Below, piece after piece: positions 26,853 to 34,632 of a DNA stretch of 64,000 nucleotides. This DNA is from Elusimicrobiota bacterium. GTDB taxonomy: Bacteria; Elusimicrobiota; Elusimicrobia; UBA1565; UBA9628. A program made the translations under genes and the position numbers. The stretch spans positions 1 to 64,000 of the forward strand of contig DMMY01000027.1 in the NCBI GenBank assembly GCA_003452935.1, in the 5' to 3' direction. How positions within the stretch are numbered: position 1 is the stretch's first letter; each line of letters opens with the position of its first letter. The notes beneath the pieces are model-generated. The model searched no databases, had not been told where the DNA came from, and worked only from the letters and a program-made list of their open reading frames with translations.

Positions 26853-29800
26853 ATGAAAGCGCTGCTGTGCGTCCTCTCCTGCCTGGGACTGGCGCAGCCG
26901 TGTCTTGCCGCCAGCGGCGCGTCAGCCGCCAAAATCAGGGCCGTTCCGGCGCGCATCGGCGCGGCGCGCCTGGCGCCGATCCTTGTCCATGGTCCGGCAA
27001 ATGGACTTGGCTTCACGGCCGCGAGCCTGTCGGCCCCCCCCGCGCGCGGCGCTTTGCCGCCGCAAGCGCCCTCAGCCATCGGGCCTTCGGATATCGCCCC
27101 GAAGCTGGCGGCGCCCGTCGGACGCATCCAGGCGTCCCAGCCCCGGCTTGAGCGGCCGGCCGCCGGCGAGGCGCCGTCCGATGTCCTTCCGGTATCCGCG
27201 GCCGGAGCCCGCTTGGACGGGCTGGCCGGCGCGCTGCGCAAAGCCGCGGCCGACAGGACCCCGGAATCCTCCCCCGAGGACGGCAGCGGCGCGGTCCTGC
27301 GCGGTTTCTACGACAGCGCGGACAAAGCCCTCGGCTCCTCGGACGTTCCCGTGGCCGCGCCGGAAAATGCCGACCCGACCCTCTCCGCTCTTCAGCCGGC
27401 CGCTCCGGTCCAAAACGAGCCGGCGCGGGTCCGCGACACGGAGAAGCCCTGGCATTCGCTGCCGGTCAAGGAAACGCTCGATCGCCTGGGAACCTCGGCG
27501 GAGACGGGCCTGTCCCCGTCGGAAGCCGAACGCCGGCTGAAGGACTACGGCTCCAACACCATGACCGTCAGCTCCGGCAAACCGGCATGGCAACGCTTGC
27601 TGCTCCAGTTCAAGAACCCCTTGTTTTACATCCTGATCGTTTCCGCGGTCCTGACCGGCTTCATGGGCCAATGGGTCGACGCCGCCATCATCTTTTCCAT
27701 CGTGCTCGGCAACGGAGTCATGGGCTTCATCCAGGAGGACAAAGCCGTCAAGGCCTTGGAGTCTTTGCAATCCATGGTGAAGACCGAGGCCACGGTCATT
27801 CGCGGCGGAGAGCGCAGCCGGATACCGTCCTCCGACCTGGTTTTCGGAGACGTCATCCTGCTCGAGGCCGGGGACAAGGTCCCGGCGGACATCCGTCTGC
27901 TCGATGCCTCGGAATTGCGAACGGACGAGTCCATGCTGACGGGAGAATCGCTTCCCGTGACGAAGGCCGACGGGATTCTCGACGCTTCCACCCCCCTCGC
28001 CGACCGGACCAACATGGCCTACGCGGGAACCCTCGTGATCCACGGCGTGGGCCGCGGCGCGATCATGGCCACGGGGGACAAGACCGAGATGGGCCGGGTC
28101 TCCGGGCTGATCGCCGGGGCCGTGGAACTCTCCACGCCGCTGACCAGCAAGATCGCGGCGTTTAGCCGGGTGCTGACGTGGATCATCATGGGATTGACCG
28201 CCCTCACCATCGGATTGGGCCTGCTGCATGGAGGTCTTCTCTTCGAAATGTTCGTGGCGGCCGTGGCCCTGGCGGTCGGAGCCATACCCGAGGGCTTGCC
28301 CGCGGCGATCACCATCATCCTCGCCATCGGCGTCAGCCGCATGGCCAGACGCCGCGCCATCATCCGCAAGCTGCCGGCGGTGGAAACCCTGGGCAGCACC
28401 ACCATCATCTGCTCGGACAAGACCGGGACGTTGACCGAGAACCAGATGACGGTCCAAAACGTCTACGCCGCCGGACGCCTCGCCTCCGTCACCGGCGCCG
28501 GCTACGACCCGAAGGGCGATATCATCAACGACGGCCCGGTCCAGGGAGGCCTGCGGGATTGCCTGCTAGCGGGGCTGCTCTGCAACGACGCCCGGCTCAA
28601 GCATTCCCCGGGCGGCTGGATCATCGAAGGCGACCCGACCGAGGGGGCCCTGGTCGTGGCCGCCGGCAAGGCCGGGCTCGCGGAGGAACTGCGTTCGCAG
28701 TACCCGCGCCTGGACGCCATCGCCTTCGAGTCCGAGCGGCAGTACATGGCGACCCTGCACGCCGCGCCGGGCGGAGGCCGGGTCGTCTATATGAAGGGAG
28801 CCATCGAGAAAATCCTGGAGCGCTGCTCCCGGGCCGCCGGCGCGGACGGGAAAGCCGAGGCATTCGACCCGGAGGCAACGCGCCGGGAGGCGGAGGCTCT
28901 CGCGGCGCAAGGCCTGCGCGTGCTGGCGCTGGCGAGGCTGGATGCCCCCGCCGGCCAGGACCGGCTGGACCCCGGCGCGCTGGAGTCGGGACTGACCTTC
29001 CTAGGACTGCAGGCCATGATGGACCCGGTGCGGCCCGAAGCCCTGAAGGCGGTCGCGGCGTGCCGGCGCGCCGGCATACGGGTGAAGATGATCACCGGCG
29101 ACCACTCCGCCACCGCGGCCGCCGTGGCGCGGCGGCTGAACCTGACGGACGGGGAGCCCCGCGTCATCGACGGGCGCGCCCTCAAGGGCCTCACGGACGC
29201 CCAATTCGACGAAATCGCGGCCGCCTACGACGTCTTCGCCCGGGTGGAGCCCGAGCAGAAGCTGCGCCTCGTGCGGGCCCTCCAGGGACGCGGCGAGGTG
29301 GTGGCCATGACCGGAGACGGCGTCAACGACGCCCCCGCGCTCAAGCAGGCCGATATCGGCATCGCCATGGCGCAGGCGGGGACCGAGGTCGCAAAGAACT
29401 CCGCGGACATGCTGCTCACGGACGACAACTTCGCGACCATCGAGGCGGCCGTGGAGGAAGGGCGCGGCGTCTTCGCCAACCTCGTCAAGTTCATATCCTG
29501 GACCCTGCCCGTCAGCATCGGTCCGTCGCTGATCCTGATGGCCGCCATCGTGGCGGGGACGACCCTGCCCCTGCTGCCGATCCACGTCCTGTTCATCAAC
29601 CTGGCCACCGCGGCGTTGCTGGGCATCTCGCTCGCCTTCGAGCCCAAGGAGCCCGGCCTCATGGACCGCCCGCCCAGACGGCCAAAAAGCCCGCTGCTCT
29701 CGCGCGCCCTCATCACGCGCATTCTCCTGGTCAGCGCGTGGATGTTCGCAGCGGGTTTCGGCGTGTTCGAGTGGCAGCTCGCCGCCGGGGCATCCATCGA

Positions 29801-30134
29801 GGCGGCGCGCACGGCCGTGGTCAACGTCGTCAACACGATCTCGACGTTTTTTCTCTTCAACTCGCGGACCCTGGACCAGCCCATCGCGCGCGTCGGGCTG
29901 ACCTCCAACCCCTGGGCTCTCGTCGGGGCGGGCGCGATGTTCCTGCTTCAGGTCCTTTTCACCCACCTGCCTTTCATGAACGCGATCTTCCACACCGCGC
30001 CGCTCGGGCCGGCGGCATGGGCGGCCACGGTCCTGGCCGGAATGCTGATGGCCCTGGTCATCGAAGCCTGGAAATGGCTGGCCCAGCGGCCCAGCCGGCG
30101 GCCGGCATCGCGCCCGACCCAGCAGCCCCAATAA
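26853..30134 (+). CDS. P-type cation-transporting ATPase (P2-like) with a secreted-protein-style N-terminal prefix
   Basis: ATP-driven inner-membrane cation pump of 1093 residues. Residues 1-20 look like a cleavable signal peptide (LLCVLSCLGLAQPCLAASG). Residues 20-195 are Ala/Pro-rich low complexity, and the P-type fold starts near 203 (WHSLPVKETLDRLG). Core motifs are TGES (363-366, actuator), PEGLP (479-483, TM4), the phosphorylation site DKTGTLTEN with Asp522, and TGDGVNDAPAL near 820-830. The TM6 segment reads FINLATAALLG where Ca2+-ATPases have NLVTDG, so the TM6 Asp is missing and the ion is uncertain. The ArsR-type regulator is divergent upstream. The prefix would place about 180 residues outside the cytoplasm, which is unusual for this family. 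Confidence 0.9.
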   Translation: MKALLCVLSCLGLAQPCLAASGASAAKIRAVPARIGAARLAPILVHGPANGLGFTAASLSAPPARGALPPQAPSAIGPSDIAPKLAAPVGRIQASQPRLERPAAGEAPSDVLPVSAAGARLDGLAGALRKAAADRTPESSPEDGSGAVLRGFYDSADKALGSSDVPVAAPENADPTLSALQPAAPVQNEPARVRDTEKPWHSLPVKETLDRLGTSAETGLSPSEAERRLKDYGSNTMTVSSGKPAWQRLLLQFKNPLFYILIVSAVLTGFMGQWVDAAIIFSIVLGNGVMGFIQEDKAVKALESLQSMVKTEATVIRGGERSRIPSSDLVFGDVILLEAGDKVPADIRLLDASELRTDESMLTGESLPVTKADGILDASTPLADRTNMAYAGTLVIHGVGRGAIMATGDKTEMGRVSGLIAGAVELSTPLTSKIAAFSRVLTWIIMGLTALTIGLGLLHGGLLFEMFVAAVALAVGAIPEGLPAAITIILAIGVSRMARRRAIIRKLPAVETLGSTTIICSDKTGTLTENQMTVQNVYAAGRLASVTGAGYDPKGDIINDGPVQGGLRDCLLAGLLCNDARLKHSPGGWIIEGDPTEGALVVAAGKAGLAEELRSQYPRLDAIAFESERQYMATLHAAPGGGRVVYMKGAIEKILERCSRAAGADGKAEAFDPEATRREAEALAAQGLRVLALARLDAPAGQDRLDPGALESGLTFLGLQAMMDPVRPEALKAVAACRRAGIRVKMITGDHSATAAAVARRLNLTDGEPRVIDGRALKGLTDAQFDEIAAAYDVFARVEPEQKLRLVRALQGRGEVVAMTGDGVNDAPALKQADIGIAMAQAGTEVAKNSADMLLTDDNFATIEAAVEEGRGVFANLVKFISWTLPVSIGPSLILMAAIVAGTTLPLLPIHVLFINLATAALLGISLAFEPKEPGLMDRPPRRPKSPLLSRALITRILLVSAWMFAAGFGVFEWQLAAGASIEAARTAVVNVVNTISTFFLFNSRTLDQPIARVGLTSNPWALVGAGAMFLLQVLFTHLPFMNAIFHTAPLGPAAWAATVLAGMLMALVIEAWKWLAQRPSRRPASRPTQQPQ

Positions 30135-30155
30135 CCGGCGGCTCAAGGCTCTGGC

Positions 30156-31124
30156 TCACGGAAAAACCAGCGCCGCGCGCTTTTGGGCTTGCCGGTTTTC
30201 CGCGAGAATTTGGAACGTGACGGCCAGGACGATCATGCCGCCTCCGATCAATTGATTGGCGTGGAACGGCTCTCCCAAAAACACGACCGCCGTCAAGGCC
30301 CCGAGCAAAGGCTGCAGGAAAAGCGACAAAACGACCGAGCCCAGCGACAGGCTTCGGTTGAGCGCATGAAGCCAATAAAGATAAGGAATCGCCGTTCCCG
30401 CTATCCCCAGCCAACCAACGGCCAGCCAACCCGTCAAAGACAACCTGCCCCAGGCGGGAAACCCTTTCCAGGGCAGGATCACCGCGGACAAAAGAATCAC
30501 GCCGACCAGCATGGCCGTGCCGAAGATCATGGGACCGGGATATAGTTTCGTCAGCCGGCGGGAGAGGACTGAATAGACCGCTTCGCCGGCGATGGCGATG
30601 AGCAGGATCAAATCCCCATGCCCGACGGCCGGCGCTTGCGCCTGACGCCCGGCGGCGGACGTCGCAAAAACATCGGATATGAACAGAAACCCGATGATCG
30701 CCAAAAAAAACGACAAAAAATGAGACTTGCCCAGACGCTCTCCAAGGAGCAGCCATCCAAAGACAACCGTGAAAACAGGCTCGAAAGCCACGAGAATCGA
30801 GTTATTCACGGCAGTGGACGCTTCCAGTCCGAACATCTGCGTCATGGGCGAGACAAAACACGTCGCCAGTCCGATCAAGATCACGGCGCCGATATCCTTT
30901 CCCGGTTTTCCGGGCATGAAGAGCGCGATTTGTCTCCGGCCGGCCCGGCGGGAACTCAAGCGCCTGCCGGCCATGACGACCGCATAAGCCGCCAACGCCA
31001 CCGCGTACTTCAGCCACGCCGCGTGCTGCGGTCCGATTTCTTGAATGATCCTCTTGGCGATGGAGGGATTAACGGCCCAAGCCAAATTGCAAAGCAGCAA
31101 TCCAATCCAAATATCCAGCGGCAT
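30156..31124 (-). CDS. EamA/DMT-superfamily transporter
   Basis: A 322-residue inner-membrane protein with about ten TM helices in two EamA repeats. The first repeat has PQHAAWLKYAVALAAYAVVM and ends VFTVVFGWLLLGERLGKSHF; the second has GDLILLIAIAGEAVYSVLSRR and ends LGALTAVVFLGEPFHANQLIGG. The GE(R/P) motifs at each repeat end are family hallmarks. Members export amino acids, purines or other metabolites; the substrate here is unknown. It is convergent with the ATPase gene, 21 bases apart. A TATCAT box ends 8 bases before the ATG without a Shine-Dalgarno. Confidence 0.9.
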   Translation of the reverse strand: MPLDIWIGLLLCNLAWAVNPSIAKRIIQEIGPQHAAWLKYAVALAAYAVVMAGRRLSSRRAGRRQIALFMPGKPGKDIGAVILIGLATCFVSPMTQMFGLEASTAVNNSILVAFEPVFTVVFGWLLLGERLGKSHFLSFFLAIIGFLFISDVFATSAAGRQAQAPAVGHGDLILLIAIAGEAVYSVLSRRLTKLYPGPMIFGTAMLVGVILLSAVILPWKGFPAWGRLSLTGWLAVGWLGIAGTAIPYLYWLHALNRSLSLGSVVLSLFLQPLLGALTAVVFLGEPFHANQLIGGGMIVLAVTFQILAENRQAQKRAALVFP

Positions 31125-31132
31125 TAAACGGT

Positions 31133-31138
31133 ATGATA
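31133..31138 (-). promoter_or_regulatory. Putative -10 box (TATCAT) for the EamA gene, leaderless arrangement
   Basis: TATCAT on the minus strand ends 8 bases before the ATG at 31124. No Shine-Dalgarno is present. Confidence 0.35.
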
Positions 31139-31154
31139 GCTTTTCCCGGCCAGG

Positions 31155-31778
31155 TCAGACGCCGAGCGGCAGAGTGAATGAAAAGCTCGAACCCTTCCCT
31201 TCGGTGCTTTGCGCCCGGACGCGGCAGCCTTGGCCGCTCAGGACGGCTTTGACGACGGCGAGTCCCGGGTCCTCGGCGGCCAGCCCGACGCCGGTGTCCC
31301 GGACCGACACGAGCGCGCTGACGCCCTCGACTCGCGCCGCGATGACGATCCTGCCTTTCCCGCGGCTATATCTGAGCGCGTTGCCGCAAAGCTCCTGCAG
31401 AACCTGGACCAACCGGACCCGGTCGAAGCGGACCGCCAGGCCCGGCGGCACCTCCACGCTGATCGATATCGCCTTGCGCCGCGCCACGGGCAAGAGGCCG
31501 GGCACCAGTTCGCAGACGAGCGTCCGCAAGAGGATTCCGCGAGCGTTCGTCCTGCGCCCGCCGGATTCAAAACCAAGCGCCAGCCGGTCCTCGACGAAAC
31601 GGGTCAGGCGGTCCGCGTTCTTCTCTATGATCCGGGCGAACCTCAGCCGCTGGGCCGGGCTGAGGCCTGCCGGGCAGCAGAGAGCCTCCGCGTAGCCCTT
31701 GATCGCCGTGATAGGCGTCATCAACTTATGGGAAACCTCGGCCGCCGCATCGCGCCGCCGGCTCTCGCTCTTGCGCAT
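31155..31778 (-). CDS. Soluble sensor-less histidine kinase
   Basis: A 207-residue protein containing only HisKA and HATPase_c domains. The H box is VSHKLMTPITAIKGYAEAL (phospho-His at about residue 17), the N box LQELCGNALRYSRGKG, and the G1 box VRDTGVGLA. The G2 region is weak (GLAVVKAVLSGQG), although the final strands SSFSFTLPLGV fit. No membrane segment, PAS or GAF domain precedes the H box, so the stimulus must come from a partner. It starts 7 bases after the stop of the adjacent response-regulator gene, an RR-HK operon. A degenerate or truncated kinase is possible. Confidence 0.85.
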   Translation of the reverse strand: MRKSESRRRDAAAEVSHKLMTPITAIKGYAEALCCPAGLSPAQRLRFARIIEKNADRLTRFVEDRLALGFESGGRRTNARGILLRTLVCELVPGLLPVARRKAISISVEVPPGLAVRFDRVRLVQVLQELCGNALRYSRGKGRIVIAARVEGVSALVSVRDTGVGLAAEDPGLAVVKAVLSGQGCRVRAQSTEGKGSSFSFTLPLGV

Positions 31779-31785
31779 GGCTGTT

Positions 31786-32484
31786 TCACCGCATCTTGAT
31801 CTTATAGCCGGCGTTCGTGACGGTCAGGATGCGCGCGCCTTCGCGGCCGAGCTTGCGCCGCAGCCGCGCCACGTGCTGGTCGACAGTGCGCGTGTCGATC
31901 TCCAGGTTCTGGCCATAGCCCCAGATGACATCGAGCAGCCTGTCGCGGGAAAGGACCTTGCCGTCGGCCTCGATGAGGACCTTGAGCAGGGCCAGTTCCT
32001 TGGGCGCGAGCCGGACGGGCTTGCCCCGCGCCAGGATGTCATGCCTTTCAAAATCGATGTCCAGCTCGCCTATGCGCAGAGACTTGACGCCGCCGGCGCC
32101 GGAAAAGGAGCCCGCGGCGCGGCGCAACTGGCTCTCGATGCGGGCCTGGAGTTCCCTCATGGAGAAAGGCTTGACGATGTAGTCGTCGGCCCCCAGCTGG
32201 AGCCCCAGGACGCGGTCCATCTCGCCGCGCTTGGCGGTCAGCAGCATGATGGGGCTCTTGGTCTCGGGACGCAGCGCGCGCAGGACGTCGAGGCCTCCCA
32301 TCTTGGGCAGCATGAGGTCGAGGACGACAAGGTCGGGCTTGAGCTCGCGGGCCAGGCGCAGGCCGGTCTCGCCGTCGCCGGCGCAGGTGACGCTGAACTT
32401 CTCCCTGGCCAGGGCGTGTCGGACCAGCCGGGAGACGTCTTTTTCATCTTCCACAACGAGTATCTTCTCTTTGGTCGCTAGCAT
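31786..32484 (-). CDS. OmpR/PhoB-family response regulator
   Basis: A 232-residue DNA-binding response regulator. The receiver has VVEDEKD (acidic pocket), LVVLDLMLP (phospho-Asp), LLTAKRG (Thr) and DYIVKPF (Lys). The C-terminal winged helix includes VRLAPKELALLKVLIEADG and IDTRTVDQHVARLRRKLG, ending in an NAGYKIKM wing. It is followed directly by the soluble histidine kinase. The next gene upstream encodes a close paralogue (about 60 percent similar by eye), suggesting tandem duplication. A CATAAT box ends 6 bases before the ATG, without a Shine-Dalgarno. Confidence 0.95.
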   Translation of the reverse strand: MLATKEKILVVEDEKDVSRLVRHALAREKFSVTCAGDGETGLRLARELKPDLVVLDLMLPKMGGLDVLRALRPETKSPIMLLTAKRGEMDRVLGLQLGADDYIVKPFSMRELQARIESQLRRAAGSFSGAGGVKSLRIGELDIDFERHDILARGKPVRLAPKELALLKVLIEADGKVLSRDRLLDVIWGYGQNLEIDTRTVDQHVARLRRKLGREGARILTVTNAGYKIKMR

Positions 32485-32490
32485 GACGAC

Positions 32491-32496
32491 ATTATG
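32491..32496 (-). promoter_or_regulatory. Putative -10 box (CATAAT) for the response-regulator gene, leaderless arrangement
   Basis: CATAAT on the minus strand ends 6 bases before the ATG at 32484. It suggests the RR-HK pair has its own promoter. Confidence 0.4.
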
Positions 32497-32590
32497 ACTA
32501 TTGCGCGTCGGCCCGGATAGTGCGGGAAGGTCATGGATTTGTGTAGGTTGCGTGACGATCAGGCCCTCGCCCCGGATCGACGCAGGCTCC

Positions 32591-33283
32591 TCAACGCCTC
32601 ATGCGATAGCCGTAATTGCGGATCGTCTCGAGTCCGCCGCACGCCGCGCCCAGCTTGCGCCGGAGCCTGGCGACATGCTGGTCCACCGTCCTCGTGTCGA
32701 TCTGCACGTCCGCGCCATGACCCCAAACGATCTCCCGCAGCCGGCCGCGGGAGAGGACCCGGCCGTTGGCCTTGACCAAGGCCTTCAAAAGCTCGAACTC
32801 CTTCGGGCTGAGCCCGACGCGCCTGCCTTTTACCAGCACCTCATGGCGCCCGAAATCCGCCGCGATCTTCCCGACGACGAGCGGTCCGGCCTCATCGTCG
32901 TCGCCGGGCGCCGCGGCGGCGCGGCGCAGATGCCCCTCGATGCGCGCCTGCAGCTCGCCCGGGGAGAACGGCTTGGTGACGTAATCATCCGCTCCGAGCC
33001 TGAGCCCCAGGATACGGTCGGTCTCGCCGCGCCTGGCGCTGAGCAGGATGACCGGCACCCGGCTTTCACGGCGCAGAACGCGCAGCAGCTCGAGGCCGTC
33101 CATGCCCGGCAGCATGATATCGAGGACGACGAGGTCCGGCTTAAGCTCGCGGGCCAGGCGCAGGCCCTTCTCCGCGGTCGAGGCGCAGCTGACCCTGTAG
33201 CGCTGCCTCTCCAAGCCATAGCGGATGAGCCGCGCCAGGTCTTTTTCGTCTTCGACTATGAGTATCTTGCCTTTGATAGGAAT
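32591..33283 (-). CDS. OmpR/PhoB-family response regulator lacking a canonical start codon
   Basis: A second PhoB-like regulator, paralogous to the one at 31786. Receiver landmarks are ILIVEDEKDLARLI, LVVLDIMLP, LLSARRG and DYVTKPFS; the DNA-binding domain contains VGLSPKEFELLKALVKANG and IDTRTVDQHVARLRRKLG. An in-frame TAA sits directly before codons GAT ATT CCT ATC AAA GGC, and there is no ATG, GTG or TTG before the acidic pocket. The coordinates given use the ATT at 33281-33283. The first canonical start (TTG at 33214) would delete the first strand and the acidic residues. Either an ATT/ATC start is used or the gene is recently inactivated. Confidence 0.8.
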   Translation of the reverse strand: MPIKGKILIVEDEKDLARLIRYGLERQRYRVSCASTAEKGLRLARELKPDLVVLDIMLPGMDGLELLRVLRRESRVPVILLSARRGETDRILGLRLGADDYVTKPFSPGELQARIEGHLRRAAAAPGDDDEAGPLVVGKIAADFGRHEVLVKGRRVGLSPKEFELLKALVKANGRVLSRGRLREIVWGHGADVQIDTRTVDQHVARLRRKLGAACGGLETIRNYGYRMRR

Positions 33284-33342
33284 ATCTTAGAGCTTCCCCA
33301 CGGCAATGTCCATATACGCGGCACCGGCCGCCCCCCTCCAGG

Positions 33343-33711
33343 CTAGGCGCCCGGGCCCCGCAGCGCGGCGCCGAGGGCATCCTTCAAAAGAGCGCAATTG
33401 AACGGCTTGCAGAGATAACCCGAGGCCCCATAGGCGAGGGTCTCGCGCATCGTCTTCATATCGGCGTAACTGCTCAGCATCAGCACGACCGCGCGAGCGT
33501 CGGCTTTGCGGATGGAGCGCAGGACGTCGGTGCCCCGCATGTCGGAGAGTTTGATGTCCAGCAAGACCGCATGGGGCTTGTGCCGCTTGAAGAGCCGCAC
33601 CCCCTCGGCGCCATTCTCAGCCGAGATGACCGCATACTCGCGCGAGAGCAGATGCGCCAGCAACTCCCTCACGTCGGACTCGTCGTCAACGACCAGAATT
33701 TTCCGCTTCAA
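33343..33711 (-). CDS. CheY-like single-domain response regulator
   Basis: A 122-residue stand-alone receiver: KILVVDDESDVRELL (acidic pocket), AVLLDIKLSDMRG (phospho-Asp), VLMLSSYAD (Ser in place of Thr) and GYLCKPFNCALL (Lys). No output domain. The start is taken as TTG at 33711 because no ATG or GTG occurs near the receiver start and upstream codons overlap the antisense of another gene without similarity. No clear Shine-Dalgarno. It lies 59 bases upstream of the PhoB-like gene on the same strand, and probably passes signals within the same kinase network. Confidence 0.85.
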   Translation of the reverse strand: MKRKILVVDDESDVRELLAHLLSREYAVISAENGAEGVRLFKRHKPHAVLLDIKLSDMRGTDVLRSIRKADARAVVLMLSSYADMKTMRETLAYGASGYLCKPFNCALLKDALGAALRGPGA

Positions 33712-33848
33712 GGTGTTGGAATGGCCGCGCCGAATCGGCCGGCCCGGACAACCCGTCGCGGGACATATCCTATCATACTTCCCCTGGTCGTGGTCGCGAC
33801 GCCGGCCGCGTAGCCTATCCCCAAACCCCATTCCGGCGGGATCGGCTC

Positions 33849-34496
33849 TTAGTAGTCGCTGAGCGCCAGGCAGACCGTTTCGTCGCCGGGCAGGCGGATG
33901 CGCAGCCCCTTGGATTCGGGAGAGAGGGGAGCGTCGGCGCAGGCGACGCGGGTGAAGGCCCATTGCTTGGTCTTGGCGGGATCGACGGCCAAGAGAGCCG
34001 GGTCGAGCATCCTGTCCAATATCGTGTGATGCGCCTCAAGGCCGGGCAGTTCGGCCTCGCGGAACCAATCCCAAGTCGGGGTGCGCGGATAGTCCCGCCG
34101 CTTATAGCGCGCGGCGTTCTCGACTCGGCCGCCGTCGATCCATTGCAGCCAGTTGCGCCCTTCGGGATCGAGGTATCCGAACCCGCTGCCGCGGGCGTGG
34201 AACATGGCCAGTTCCTGCGTGTGGTACAGCATCGCCAGGGGCTTGCCGGCCGGGTCGAACAGGATGTGCCCATGGTCGAAGTCCCGCTCGTCGCCCAGGT
34301 GCCGGAAGCTCTTCAGGTATGATTGATCCACGAAACGCTGGAGCAGCGACTCCAAGTCGGCCCGGCCCAGCGCCGCGGGAAAGCCCAACCCGGAAAACCG
34401 CTCCGGGGCAAGGACGCGGCCTTGCGCCGGGTGGACAAAAAGGACGCCCAACCCCAGAACCAAGCAGCCGAACAAGAGCCTAGGCGCCGAGCCCAT
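33849..34496 (-). CDS. Secreted protein of unknown function
   Basis: A 215-residue protein with an N-terminal signal peptide (LLFGCLVLGLGVLFVHPAQG). The mature part is rich in aromatic and charged residues with no TM segment: HGHILFDPAGKPLAMLYHTQ and HARGSGFGYLDPEGRNWLQW are its most striking stretches, resembling short beta-hairpin repeats. I do not recognise the family. A TATATA box ends 5 bases before the ATG with no Shine-Dalgarno. It stands between the response-regulator group and the divergent radical SAM gene. Confidence 0.75.
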   Translation of the reverse strand: MGSAPRLLFGCLVLGLGVLFVHPAQGRVLAPERFSGLGFPAALGRADLESLLQRFVDQSYLKSFRHLGDERDFDHGHILFDPAGKPLAMLYHTQELAMFHARGSGFGYLDPEGRNWLQWIDGGRVENAARYKRRDYPRTPTWDWFREAELPGLEAHHTILDRMLDPALLAVDPAKTKQWAFTRVACADAPLSPESKGLRIRLPGDETVCLALSDY

Positions 34497-34501
34497 GCCG
34501 A

Positions 34502-34507
34502 TATATA
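34502..34507 (-). promoter_or_regulatory. Putative -10 box (TATATA) for the secreted orphan, leaderless arrangement
   Basis: TATATA on the minus strand ends 5 bases before the ATG at 34496. Confidence 0.3.
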
Positions 34508-34621
34508 TGTCTGATTTATATTACGGAAATATTATCGAGAATATTCGATCCCGGCCCATGGTCATACGCCGTTCCAAATCAATTCACGCCGCGTCCCTGT
34601 CGCCGGCGCCGGAAGAAAAAA

Positions 34622-34627
34622 TATAGT
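34622..34627 (+). promoter_or_regulatory. Putative -10 box (TATAGT) for the radical SAM gene, leaderless arrangement
   Basis: TATAGT ends 5 bases before the ATG at 34633. No Shine-Dalgarno is visible. Confidence 0.35.
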
Positions 34628-34632
34628 CGACG

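Noticed and set aside
26258..30134. Arsenic-resistance operon suggested by the ArsR-type gene.
   Set aside because: No arsenate reductase, ArsB or Acr3 is present and the regulator lacks the Cys metal site.
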